A DNA stretch of 22,908 bases, taken from an uncultured Lachnospiraceae bacterium (lineage in GTDB: Bacteria > Bacillota > Clostridia > Lachnospirales > Lachnospiraceae). The notes under the pieces are model-generated. The model was given only the letters and a program-made list of their open reading frames with translations, ran no database searches and was not told the origin of the DNA. Made by a program: the position numbers and the translations under genes. The DNA lies in the NCBI GenBank assembly GCA_934371505.1, contig CAKRNW010000022.1, forward strand, positions 1 through 22,908, in the 5' to 3' direction. Below, piece after piece: positions 7,118 to 15,036 of the stretch (positions within the stretch are counted from its first letter, which is position 1; each line of letters opens with the position of its first letter).

Positions 7118-8536
7118 TTATTGAGCTGCTGCTGCTGCGTTTGCAGTAGAAACGAACTCATCAACTGCAGTCTGAACATCTGCGCCGCTGCCAACCTGCT
7201 GAAGCATATTCCACCATGCGGTACGAGCCTCGGTCCAGCCGGGAGTTACCTGATAGTAGTCACCAAGGAACTGCATCAGTTTGCTGTACTCCTGCATGGT
7301 AGGAACATCGTTGTAAAGACCGGTTAAATCTGTGCCTTCAACGGTGTCACGTACAGGGAAGTAGGTGGAGGACAGAACTGCATCAGCGGTTCCATCTGCG
7401 CTGTCAGCCATGTATTTGATGAACAGTTTGGATGCTGCGATTCTGTCGGCATCGCCGTTATCGAATACACCAAAGCCCCAGATACCACCACAGAGCTGTG
7501 TAGCATCAGCCTTCTCAGCGGGGAAAGCCATGAATACGATTTCGTCGCCGTTGTTGGTCAGACCGGCATCGTTGTTATCGGAGTTTAACTGCTGTGCAAT
7601 GTTCCAGCAGAAAGCTACATTTAAAACGCCCTGACGGAACAGGTTGATTTCATCACCACCGGCGATGGAGGCATCGAAAGAGATTCCATCAGTATCAGCC
7701 AGTGCCTGGATTGCTTTTACGTTCTCAGCGGAATCAGCGGTATATTTGGTGTGTACATCATCGGTAAAGGTACCGCCGTACAGGTTGTTAATCAGAGCTC
7801 TTGTACCCTGGTCACCACCCTGTCCACTACAGTAAACAGCACCTACAGTAGAACCGGTATGAGCGTAAACAGCATCGATTGCCTTAAAGAAATCTTCGGT
7901 TGTCCATGTATGGGAATCTTCATCAACATACTGCATTGCGCCGGCAGCCTCAAATACAGTTTTGTTGATTGCCATACAGTGAGCGGTCATACACAGAGGA
8001 TACTCATAAACCGCACCCTCTTTTGTCATGCAGGCAGCTAATACGGAGCCGTAAATCTCGGACTGGTCTTCGTCATCCATAATGTCGGATAAGTCAACCA
8101 TCAGTCCCTTAGCACCCCAGTTAGCAACCAGACGCTCAGGTCCTTCCATTACAAGGTCGGGAGCCTGCCCACCTTCGATTGCGGTGTTGACCTGGTCATC
8201 ACCGTTGGTGTAGTCCAGATACTCAACGGTTACGTTGATGTTGGGATATTTTGCATTGAAACTGGAGATCAGGGAATCAACCGTTGCGGAATCGCCCCAT
8301 TTACCAATAGGATAAGTCCATAAGGTAATGTTAGCGGAAAGATCGGTGTTGTCTTCCTCAGCAACTTCAGTCTCAACAGCAGCAGTCTCGGTCTCAGCGG
8401 GAGCTGCGGTTTCTTTAGTTTCGGTGGTGGAAGTAGACTGGCTGCTTCCGGTGCTTTCTACAGTTGTGCCACAGCCTGCCAGTAAGCTGACAGCCATTGC
8501 ACTTGTCAGTAAAGCTGCAATTACTTTCTTTTTCAT
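7118..8536 (-). CDS. Sugar-binding lipoprotein of the sialic-acid ABC importer (SatA/SAT2 type)
   Basis: This extracellular lipoprotein captures the substrate and delivers it to the two permeases that follow. It has 472 residues from an ATG with a strong ribosome site (AAGGAG); an in-frame ATG seven codons upstream precedes that site and is rejected. The signal peptide ends in lipobox LLAGC (Cys22). A Thr/Glu/Ala-rich linker of about 45 residues follows, then a family-1 (CUT1) binding domain starting ITLWTYPIGKWGD, with VEGGQAPDL-type text at IEGGQAPDLVMEG. First gene of the nan operon and divergent from the RpiR regulator. Neu5Ac or a derivative is the likely ligand from context. No RgNanOx-like oxidoreductase is in view, so free Neu5Ac seems more likely than 2,7-anhydro-Neu5Ac. 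Confidence 0.88.
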   Translation of the reverse strand: MKKKVIAALLTSAMAVSLLAGCGTTVESTGSSQSTSTTETKETAAPAETETAAVETEVAEEDNTDLSANITLWTYPIGKWGDSATVDSLISSFNAKYPNINVTVEYLDYTNGDDQVNTAIEGGQAPDLVMEGPERLVANWGAKGLMVDLSDIMDDEDQSEIYGSVLAACMTKEGAVYEYPLCMTAHCMAINKTVFEAAGAMQYVDEDSHTWTTEDFFKAIDAVYAHTGSTVGAVYCSGQGGDQGTRALINNLYGGTFTDDVHTKYTADSAENVKAIQALADTDGISFDASIAGGDEINLFRQGVLNVAFCWNIAQQLNSDNNDAGLTNNGDEIVFMAFPAEKADATQLCGGIWGFGVFDNGDADRIAASKLFIKYMADSADGTADAVLSSTYFPVRDTVEGTDLTGLYNDVPTMQEYSKLMQFLGDYYQVTPGWTEARTAWWNMLQQVGSGADVQTAVDEFVSTANAAAAAQ

Positions 8537-8578
8537 ATTCTCTCTCCTTTTTATCAAGTATTTGTTAGAGTAATTTCA

Positions 8579-8607
8579 TTTTAGAAAATATTTTTCATCT
8601 TGTCTAT
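8579..8607 (-). promoter_or_regulatory. Promoter of the nan operon
   Basis: On the minus strand TAGACA (8607-8602), a 17-nt spacer and TAAAAT (8584-8579) match the vegetative consensus at 5 of 6 positions each. Transcription would start near 8572, giving a leader of about 35 nt. The spacer contains one copy of the 13-bp near-palindrome also found at 8750, as expected for a repressor site. Confidence 0.7.
8585..8597 (-). promoter_or_regulatory. Candidate RpiR-family operator, copy 1
   Basis: GAAAAATATTTTC on the minus strand, a near-perfect palindrome lying between the -35 and -10 of the nan promoter. GAAA/TTTC half-sites are common for RpiR-family regulators. An identical 13-mer occurs at 8750-8762 on the opposite strand. 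Confidence 0.6.
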
Positions 8608-8749
8608 GGCAGTAGTGTATATGTTTTTAAATAAAAATTTGTTAGAGTTGCACAAAGTAAAGAAGAAAAAATGTTCGATACCAAACAAGTAGTTGAAATC
8701 GGGGAAAAGGATTTGCAAAGTCATGTGCTTTCCTGGATTTTATTGGCGT

Positions 8750-8762
8750 GAAAAATATTTTC
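8750..8762 (+). promoter_or_regulatory. Candidate RpiR-family operator, copy 2
   Basis: GAAAAATATTTTC on the plus strand, identical to the site in the nan promoter. The flanks extend the symmetry (GCG on the left, CGC-like on the right). It lies in the 19-nt spacer of a weak plus-strand pair, TTGGCG (8743-8748) and TATAGA (8768-8773), so it could serve autoregulation of the regulator gene. The rest of the 8537-8873 gap is AT-rich and shows no gene. Confidence 0.55.
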
Positions 8763-8779
8763 GCAAATATAGATTCTGC

Positions 8780-8808
8780 TTGCAAACACTGTCATTTTGA
8801 TTTATTCT
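8780..8808 (+). promoter_or_regulatory. Possible promoter of the RpiR regulator
   Basis: TTGCAA (8780-8785), a 17-nt spacer and TATTCT (8803-8808) read toward the regulator. Each hexamer matches the consensus at 4 positions, and other AT-rich hexamers nearby are about as good, so this is a weak call. Confidence 0.3.
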
Positions 8809-8873
8809 TTCTATATAAATAGAAGGAATTTTTCAAAATAAAAAGAGAAAGTATTTCAAAAAGGGTATTTACT

Positions 8874-9722
8874 ATGGTAAACAAGAACTTCTGGGATTTG
8901 TTACGGGAAAAACAGGGCACCCTGACCAAGTCCGGCACGATTATTGCTGACTACCTCACCAGACACGCGGAGGAGGCACAGTTTCTTTCCATATCATCGC
9001 TGGCAAAAGAGTGTAATATGGCAGAGGCTACTATTTATCGTTTTTGTAAACAGCTGGGGTTTGAAGGGTACAATGAAATGAAGATTGCGCTGGCGCAGGC
9101 GAATGTGACGCCAACGCCCTTTTCTTCCTATTCGTTGGATTCGGCGATTAACACACCGTCCCTGTGTGATAACGTATATGCCTCTTTTATGGCGGCAATC
9201 AGCAGTACGATCAGCGTACTGGATTCCGATGCCATTGACGAGGCGGCACTGCTTTTGCAGAGAGCAACCTCCGTGTATTGTCTGGGACAAGGCGGCAGCA
9301 TGGTGCTTGCCAATGATATCTGGATCCGCTTTGCAACGATTTCCAATAAATTCCGAAATTGTGGGGACAGCCACACCCAGCTGATTGCAGCCAGCCTGAT
9401 GGGAGCGGGAGATGTGATTTTGTTTGTGTCTTATTCCGGTGCCACCCATGATATGATGCAGACTTTGACGGTGGCGCGAAAGGCGGGAGCCAAGATTATT
9501 CTTATCACCCATTATCCGGATGCTCCCGGAGCCGCACTTGCCGATGTGGTGCTGGTGTGCGGCGGGATGGAGACACCACTGGACTGCGGGAGCATTCCGG
9601 TAAAGGTGGCGGCGCTTTTCGTGGCAGAGACACTGGTTATGCGTTATTCCCTGGACAACCGGGAACTGACCAAAATTGCCAAGGATAAAACCAGTCTTGC
9701 CATGGCGACAAAGCTCCTGTAA
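8874..9722 (+). CDS. RpiR/MurR-family transcriptional regulator of the nan operon (NanR-like)
   Basis: A cytoplasmic repressor that probably senses a phosphosugar of the pathway such as ManNAc-6-P or GlcNAc-6-P. It has 282 residues, typical of the family. The N-terminal helix-turn-helix domain (about 1-77) contains ISSLAKECNMAEATIYRF followed by KQLGFEGYNEMK. The C-terminal SIS sugar-isomerase domain (about 115-260) contains VYCLGQGGS and FVSYSGATHD. It is divergent from the nan operon across a gap that carries two identical candidate operators, one inside the operon promoter. RpiR-type regulators control nan genes in several Firmicutes. The ribosome site AAGGG is modest. Its stop lies only 4 nt from that of the converging glucosidase gene. 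Confidence 0.88.
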   Translation: MVNKNFWDLLREKQGTLTKSGTIIADYLTRHAEEAQFLSISSLAKECNMAEATIYRFCKQLGFEGYNEMKIALAQANVTPTPFSSYSLDSAINTPSLCDNVYASFMAAISSTISVLDSDAIDEAALLLQRATSVYCLGQGGSMVLANDIWIRFATISNKFRNCGDSHTQLIAASLMGAGDVILFVSYSGATHDMMQTLTVARKAGAKIILITHYPDAPGAALADVVLVCGGMETPLDCGSIPVKVAALFVAETLVMRYSLDNRELTKIAKDKTSLAMATKLL

Positions 9723-9726
9723 ATTT

Positions 9727-11412
9727 TTATGCCATTTTTAATACGATAACTTCACAGCTGCCCAGTGTAAGCTGGTTATCTTTGATAGAAGAAACCTTTG
9801 CGGAGTCCCCGGTTTTATTGGACAGAAGAACCTGTTCAGCCGGGGATTCCAACGTTACGGCCACAGCCTCTTTTCCGAAGTTGGCAGCCACCAGAATCTT
9901 TTGCCCATCCAGGACGCGGTAAAATGCCAGGATGGAATCCGTATCTTCATACACAGGCACAAATTTTCCATAGGTAAAAATTTCACGATAAGCATCGGAT
10001 TTCCGCAGGGCAACCAGTTTGCGGTAATAGTGGAGAACGGAATCCTCGTTCTTTTCCTCATCCGCCACATTGATGGTGGTGTAGTTGGGATTGACCTGCA
10101 GCCAGGGCGTACCAGTGGTAAATCCGGCATGGGAATCCCTGCTCCACTGTACGGGAGTGCGGGCGTTGTCACGGCTCATTTTTCCGCAGACTGCCAGTGC
10201 CTCCTCATCGGAAAGCCCTGCCTCTTTTGCCAGATGGTACTGGTCGATGGTACTGATATCGTTGTAGTCATTGATGCTGTTAAAGACTATGTTCTGCATG
10301 CCGATTTCCTGTCCCTGGTAAATAAAGGGAATTCCCCGGAGCAGCAGGCTCACTGTACCCAGCATTTTGGCACCCATGGGATTCTGGGCATAGTCCGGGA
10401 GAAAGCGGGATACACCTCTGGGTTCATCGTGATTTTCAATGATATTTGCCTCGAAACCGATGTCCTGCACCTCTGCCTGGGAATCGAAAATGGCTTTGCG
10501 ATAGCGGTCAAAGGTGATGGGAGCCGCATCGTACCAGCCGTGGGCACCGTCGCTTAACATGTGGGCGCTGAAGTCAAACATGGTGGAAAAGTGTCCGTTT
10601 TCCCCGATGAACCGGGCAAGGTCATCCTCATGGATGTTAAAAACTTCCCCCACGGTGAAGGCATCGTATTTTTCAAAGGTGTTATGTTTCAAATCCTCCA
10701 ACAGCTCATTGACACCGTCCACATTTTCGATCATGTTCCAGATGCCAGACAATCCATCGGCGCCGTCCGGCTCGTAGCTGGGGAAGTTCAAATCCTTTTT
10801 GATGTTGATAATGGCATCAATGCGGAAGCCGGCCAGTCCCTTGTCCAGCCACCAGTTAATCATGTCGTAGAGCTTGTTACGCAGAACCGGGTTTTCCCAG
10901 TTTAAATCCGGCTGTTCTTTAGCAAAAAGATGGAGGTAGTACAAGTCGGTGCCCGCCACAGGCTCCCAGCAGCTGCCGCCGAAGTAAGAACGGTAGTTGC
11001 TGGGGGGATTGCCGTTTTTTCCCTTGCGGAAATAGAAGTAATCGCCGTATTCCCCGGTAGGGTCTTTCAGTGCTTTTTGAAACCACTCATGCTGGTCGGA
11101 GCAGTGATTGATGACCAGATCCATGATGAGGTACATGCCCCGTTTCTTTGTCTCAGCCAGCAGCTCGTCAAACTCCTCCATGGTGCCGAACTCCTCGGCG
11201 ATGCCATAATAATCGGAAATGTCGTAGCCCTGATCCACAAAGGGGGACTTGTAGATGGGGGAAAGCCAGATAATGTCCACACCCAGCTCCTTTAAATAAT
11301 CCAGCTTGGAGATAATTCCCCGTAGATCGCCGATGCCATCGCCATTGGTATCCATAAAACTTTTCGGATAAATCTGATATGCTACTTTGTCATGCCACCA
11401 TTTACGTTTCAT
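9727..11412 (-). CDS. GH13 alpha-glucosidase (oligo-1,6-glucosidase family, GH13_31)
   Basis: A cytoplasmic glucosidase of 561 residues releasing glucose from the non-reducing end of short alpha-glucans. An N-terminal TIM barrel begins WWHDKVAYQIYPKSF and has a Ca-type loop DTNGDGIGD (21-29). The catalytic nucleophile is D199 in GFRIDAI, the acid/base E256 in VGEVF, and the transition-state Asp D329 in ENHDEPR. QPDLNW (167-172) is also typical. A beta-sandwich domain C fills the last 80 or so residues. There is no signal peptide. In this subfamily the residue after the nucleophile is usually Val in alpha-1,6 enzymes and Ala or Thr in alpha-1,4 enzymes. Here it is Ala200, hinting at maltose-type substrates. 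The gene is single, with a good ribosome site (AAAGGA). Confidence 0.92.
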   Translation of the reverse strand: MKRKWWHDKVAYQIYPKSFMDTNGDGIGDLRGIISKLDYLKELGVDIIWLSPIYKSPFVDQGYDISDYYGIAEEFGTMEEFDELLAETKKRGMYLIMDLVINHCSDQHEWFQKALKDPTGEYGDYFYFRKGKNGNPPSNYRSYFGGSCWEPVAGTDLYYLHLFAKEQPDLNWENPVLRNKLYDMINWWLDKGLAGFRIDAIINIKKDLNFPSYEPDGADGLSGIWNMIENVDGVNELLEDLKHNTFEKYDAFTVGEVFNIHEDDLARFIGENGHFSTMFDFSAHMLSDGAHGWYDAAPITFDRYRKAIFDSQAEVQDIGFEANIIENHDEPRGVSRFLPDYAQNPMGAKMLGTVSLLLRGIPFIYQGQEIGMQNIVFNSINDYNDISTIDQYHLAKEAGLSDEEALAVCGKMSRDNARTPVQWSRDSHAGFTTGTPWLQVNPNYTTINVADEEKNEDSVLHYYRKLVALRKSDAYREIFTYGKFVPVYEDTDSILAFYRVLDGQKILVAANFGKEAVAVTLESPAEQVLLSNKTGDSAKVSSIKDNQLTLGSCEVIVLKMA

Positions 11413-11444
11413 TGTGAGATTCCTTTCTGTTGGTTGATTTTTTA

Positions 11445-11471
11445 GCAGTAAAACGCTTGCTGCTTTACTGC
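11445..11471. promoter_or_regulatory. Inverted repeat and LacI/cre-like site in the glucosidase leader
   Basis: GCAGTAAA (11445-11452) and TTTACTGC (11464-11471) form an 8-bp inverted repeat with an 11-nt spacer. Inside it, on the minus strand, AGCAAGCGTTTTAC (11461-11448) resembles LacI/CcpA-type operators around a central CG, with mismatches at both ends of the cre consensus. It lies 33-59 nt upstream of the glucosidase ATG, downstream of the probable -10, where a roadblock repressor could act. Confidence 0.4.
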
Positions 11472-11542
11472 GGTGATTCAGGAATACTCTGCGCAGGGTA
11501 TTAAAAAGTATGGAGTCTTTGTAGTAGTTGTATTATGCTGTC

Positions 11543-11548
11543 ATTATA
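11543..11548 (-). promoter_or_regulatory. -10 element of the glucosidase promoter
   Basis: TATAAT on the minus strand, a perfect -10 about 130 nt before the glucosidase ATG. No good -35 lies 17 nt upstream (TTGCAA is at 21 nt), so an activator or suboptimal spacing is implied. Apart from this and the inverted repeat, the 11413-11636 gap shows no gene. Confidence 0.45.
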
Positions 11549-11636
11549 AAGCGAAAATATTATGATTTCTTGCAATATAATTGCTTGTTATGACACAATC
11601 ATGACTTTTATAACGATTCAAGAACTTTTCTTACCC

Positions 11637-13241
11637 TTATTTTTCCTCTGCGTACTCCGAGCGATACTTTGACGGAGACACTCCGTACTGCCTTTTGAAT
11701 ACATAACTGAAATAATTCGGGTCGGAATATCCTACGCTTTTTGCAATATAGTAGCTCTTCTCGTTTGTCTGAACCAGAAGACGTGCGGCTTTTTCCATCC
11801 GGAATTCGGTCAGATAGCCAATAAAGGAATTTCCTGTCTCTTTCTTAAATACACTGGAGAAATAGGAATTAGAGATAGAAAGAGCCTCGCATATATCATC
11901 AAGAGAAAGATTTTCATCCTGGTAATGCATATGCACATAATCCTTTGCCTTGCGGATTAGGCTTTGCGTGGAACTGTCCCGTGCAGTTTTCATTTTTTCA
12001 TGAAGATGGGCACAATAGCTGCTGAGCCATTGCTTTAAATGATCCCGTTCCATGTTAATCAGACGGGGGTATTCCTCTACAATTTCCTGAATGCCATTCT
12101 CCGACCGGATATCATTGTTCAACATAAAATGATAAAGAGCACTGACCAGTTCCATGACGGTAACTTTGTGTTCCTGGAGGGACTGGGATGTCAGGTAGAT
12201 TTTGTCCACATACTCGTCAACTGCATCGGTAATTGCGTGGCCGGAACCGAGACTGATCATTTTCAGCATGTTGGACAGCTCGGCATCACAGCCAACAGTG
12301 TTTTCCTTTTTCTGTGGGATAATCTCCCCGAGGTTGATTGCGCATCCGCCGCCATAAAGTACGCGGTAAGACACGGCTTCTTTCGCACTGCAATAAGACT
12401 GGGATAAATCAAGCACAGTGCAGCATAACTGTCCCACACCAATCGTTACCTCGGCGCCAATGACACGATGCATATATTTGCAGAAGCGATCACAGTCGTC
12501 GGTGAGCTCCAGCAGCTCATTCTCATTGGAAAGCTGAGCGATCAGTATCGTATTATCCAAATAGGTAAAACATTTGGAATTCCATTTTCCAGCCAACTGT
12601 TCCCGCACCTGTTTGTCAACAGAAATGGTCAGAAACCCGGCATCCATATCCATGGGAACCTGATTTGAAGAAGTATGGACCACCAGACAGCAGAACAGAG
12701 GACCATCAAAAGAAATCTGGTAATTGTCCAGATACTTAAAAAGCTCATCCTCCTGAATTCTCCCTTCTATGAGGATGGAATAGAAGCTCGCCTGTAAAAG
12801 CGGGAGGGAGTTCAGGTAGTAGGCCTGTAGAACCTCCATGCTTTTCTTTTCACTGATTTCCTGGTCTATTTTTTCTTTTAATTTTGCAAAGACATTGGAA
12901 AGCTCGCTGGCGTTTAGCGGTTTTAAAACATATTCATCAACCTCCCGATGTACCGCCTCTCTTGCGTATTCAAATTCGTCAAATCCGGTGAACAGCAGCA
13001 CATGGGTAGAAGGGTAGTCCTGTTTGATATGACTGCACAGCTCCAGCCCGTCCATATAGGGCATATGGATATCGGACATTACCACATCCGGCTGGTATTC
13101 CTCCATCATTTCCAGTGCCTTTACGCCGTTGTTTGCATGACCAATCACAGAAAATCCCAGCTCTGCCCAGGGAAGCTTCTGCATAATCATCTGAATCACT
13201 TCTTCTTCATCATCTACAAGCAGTAAGGTGTATTGACTCAT
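11637..13241 (-). CDS. Response regulator with AraC-type DNA-binding domain (YesN family)
   Basis: A cytoplasmic transcription factor of 534 residues. The N-terminal receiver domain (about 1-125) has the acidic pair D10/D11 in LLVDDEEE, phosphoacceptor D57 in VVMSDIHMP, T85 in LLFTGFDEFEYA and K107 in VLKPL. A middle region of about 300 residues has no motif I recognise. The C-terminal AraC helix-turn-helix pair (about 430-530) includes LSLDDICEALSISNSYFS, FKKETG and VGYSDPNYFSYVFKRQYG with VSPSKYR. The matching YesM/LytS-type kinase lies 5 kb away beyond mglBAC on the opposite strand, so regulator, transporter and kinase form one locus. A good ribosome site (GGAGAG) precedes the ATG. It probably activates mglBAC. 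Confidence 0.92.
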   Translation of the reverse strand: MSQYTLLLVDDEEEVIQMIMQKLPWAELGFSVIGHANNGVKALEMMEEYQPDVVMSDIHMPYMDGLELCSHIKQDYPSTHVLLFTGFDEFEYAREAVHREVDEYVLKPLNASELSNVFAKLKEKIDQEISEKKSMEVLQAYYLNSLPLLQASFYSILIEGRIQEDELFKYLDNYQISFDGPLFCCLVVHTSSNQVPMDMDAGFLTISVDKQVREQLAGKWNSKCFTYLDNTILIAQLSNENELLELTDDCDRFCKYMHRVIGAEVTIGVGQLCCTVLDLSQSYCSAKEAVSYRVLYGGGCAINLGEIIPQKKENTVGCDAELSNMLKMISLGSGHAITDAVDEYVDKIYLTSQSLQEHKVTVMELVSALYHFMLNNDIRSENGIQEIVEEYPRLINMERDHLKQWLSSYCAHLHEKMKTARDSSTQSLIRKAKDYVHMHYQDENLSLDDICEALSISNSYFSSVFKKETGNSFIGYLTEFRMEKAARLLVQTNEKSYYIAKSVGYSDPNYFSYVFKRQYGVSPSKYRSEYAEEK

Positions 13242-13279
13242 TTTTTCTCTCCAAAAAGGTAATATGAAAGCTAATGCTC

Positions 13280-13308
13280 ATTATAACAAAAAAAGAGTGC
13301 CAGACCAA
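13280..13308 (-). promoter_or_regulatory. Promoter of the AraC-type regulator, overlapping the mgl terminator
   Basis: On the minus strand a perfect TATAAT (13285-13280) lies 17 nt from TTGGTC (13308-13303), about 40 nt before the regulator ATG. The -35 falls inside the terminator stem at the end of the mgl operon and the terminator U-run forms part of the spacer, so the two signals share DNA. Confidence 0.5.
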
Positions 13309-13328
13309 CAATAAAATGTCTGACACTC
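13288..13328 (-). terminator. Rho-independent terminator of mglBAC
   Basis: On the minus strand GAGTGTCAGAC (13328-13318) pairs with GTCTGGCACTC (13305-13295), 11 bp with one G-U pair and a 12-nt loop, followed at once by a run of seven T (13294-13288). It lies 41 nt after the mglC stop and before the response-regulator gene. Confidence 0.88.
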
Positions 13329-13368
13329 CATTAACTTCATTCCATTCTGATTTTCAGCTTTTCAGTAC

Positions 13369-15018
13369 TTATTTCTTCTGTACATATTTCAGGCAGTCAA
13401 GAGTAACGGCTACCAGAATAATGATACCGGAGAATACGAACTGAAGGTTGGTATCGATACCGAGGATGGTAAGAGAGTAGGTTAATGCGGTAAAGATGAA
13501 TACACCGGTTACCACGCCGGAAATCTTACCGATACCACCGGTAAAGGAAACGCCACCAACTACGCAGGCTGCAATGGCATCCATATCCCAGCCCTGTCCA
13601 TAAGCGGCAGAACCGGAACCAACCATACGGATACATTCAAGCCAGGTACCGAAACCATACAGAACACCTGCCATAGCGAATGCGCCAAGGGTAACCAGGA
13701 ATACGGAGATACCGGATACAGCGGCTGCCTCAGAGTTTCCACCGACTGCATATAAGTTTTTACCGAAGGTAGTTTTGTTCCAGATAAACCATACGATGAT
13801 AATTGCAGCCAGTGCCCAGAGAATAATGGTAGGGAAACCATTGATCTTAGGAATAATCATGCTGGGAATGGAGGACTCAATTGCACCAAAGGATACACCC
13901 TTTGTAGCATAAGTTACCAGACCGAAGATAATCAGCATGTTTGCCATTGTGGAAATGAAGGGATGCATCTTGAACTTTGCGGTAAAGAATCCTGCAATTG
14001 TGGTAAAAAAGGTACAAAACAGAATACATAAAAACAAAGCAAGGAAAACTCTCACAACAATGGGAAGCCCGGTAAAGTCGAAAATGTGTCCGAATACACC
14101 ACCGGTATTGATTCCCTGATGCATGACAATGGTAGCGGTGGTCATACCCATACCAACCATTCGACCAACGGAAAGGTCGGTTCCGGCAAGGAGAATCAGT
14201 CCGGCTACACCAAGGGCAAGGAACATTCTGGGAGATGCCTGTTGCAGGATGTTAAGTACATTGTTGTAGGTAAGAAGAGGAGTGCCCTTCTTGATTGGTG
14301 TGATGATGCAAAGCGCGATGAAAATCAGCAGGATTGCAATATAAAGTCCATTCTGTAAGAAGAAAGAACGACAATTAAAGGTATATTTGTAATTTTCCCA
14401 TTTCTGGGCTTTAGACTGTGTGAATGTAAATCTGGAAAGACGCAGCATATCAATCAAATGATATTTATGACGGTATGCTTCATGCCTTCTGTCTTTAATT
14501 TCCTGATATTCTTTTTCTAATTCCAGCTTTGCATTGGAAAGACGATTCTTATGTACATAGTTTTCGTCCTTGATTTCCTGCTTGTCAGAAAGCTTGGAAA
14601 GATTTTCTTTGTGCTGTTTCTGCAATTCAGCAACTTTTTCGTTATAACGAATCTTAGCCTGCTCCTTTTCGGCAGCGCAGCTTTCTTTTACAGGAGTGAA
14701 ATACTCTGTATCAAAATGCTCCTTCAAATAGCTTTCTGCATCGGCAATCAGCTTTTCAACTTCAGCTTTATTTTTGTTTTCTACAGCCGTTGCTTTGTCA
14801 AGGTTTTTCTGGATTTCAGCAATCTTGCTGTTTTTTTCACTTTTTGATAAAGTACGGTCACGTTTGATACCGTCGATTGCGTTTTCGTATGTGATTACCT
14901 TTGCAGTACCGTCTGCACGTAAGGCATCAATTTTTTTCTGTATTCCACCGACATAATCATCGATTGGCTGACGTAAGGCAATTTCCTGCTCAGCCGTAAG
15001 AATTTTATTATTAGCCAT
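13369..15018 (-). CDS. mglC: Galactose/methylgalactoside ABC permease MglC with a long N-terminal coiled-coil extension
   Basis: Membrane permease of the CUT2 (ribose/galactose) importer class. The last 330 or so residues (from about 222) match MglC in length and content: about eight to ten spans, the signature LAGTDLSVGRMVGMG (277-291), TFGKNLYAVGGNSEAA and the late GGVSFTGGIGKISG. The protein is 549 residues, against about 336 for E. coli MglC. The surplus is residues 1-222, rich in Lys and Glu, with long helical stretches (IAEIQKNLDKATAVENKNK, EKVAELQKQHKENLSKL, LELEKEYQEIKDRRHEAY) and no membrane span or signal peptide. The extension is in frame with a clear ribosome site at the distal ATG (GAGGGGTAAG), so it is translated. 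It should lie on the cytoplasmic side next to MglA. Role unknown. Confidence 0.88.
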   Translation of the reverse strand: MANNKILTAEQEIALRQPIDDYVGGIQKKIDALRADGTAKVITYENAIDGIKRDRTLSKSEKNSKIAEIQKNLDKATAVENKNKAEVEKLIADAESYLKEHFDTEYFTPVKESCAAEKEQAKIRYNEKVAELQKQHKENLSKLSDKQEIKDENYVHKNRLSNAKLELEKEYQEIKDRRHEAYRHKYHLIDMLRLSRFTFTQSKAQKWENYKYTFNCRSFFLQNGLYIAILLIFIALCIITPIKKGTPLLTYNNVLNILQQASPRMFLALGVAGLILLAGTDLSVGRMVGMGMTTATIVMHQGINTGGVFGHIFDFTGLPIVVRVFLALFLCILFCTFFTTIAGFFTAKFKMHPFISTMANMLIIFGLVTYATKGVSFGAIESSIPSMIIPKINGFPTIILWALAAIIIVWFIWNKTTFGKNLYAVGGNSEAAAVSGISVFLVTLGAFAMAGVLYGFGTWLECIRMVGSGSAAYGQGWDMDAIAACVVGGVSFTGGIGKISGVVTGVFIFTALTYSLTILGIDTNLQFVFSGIIILVAVTLDCLKYVQKK

Positions 15019-15036
15019 ATTTGTCTTACCCCTCGT

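Noticed and set aside
8641..8873. Riboswitch or structured leader in the nan / RpiR gap
   Set aside because: The region is AT-rich with only short palindromes. The predicted nan leader is about 35 nt, too short for a known riboswitch class.
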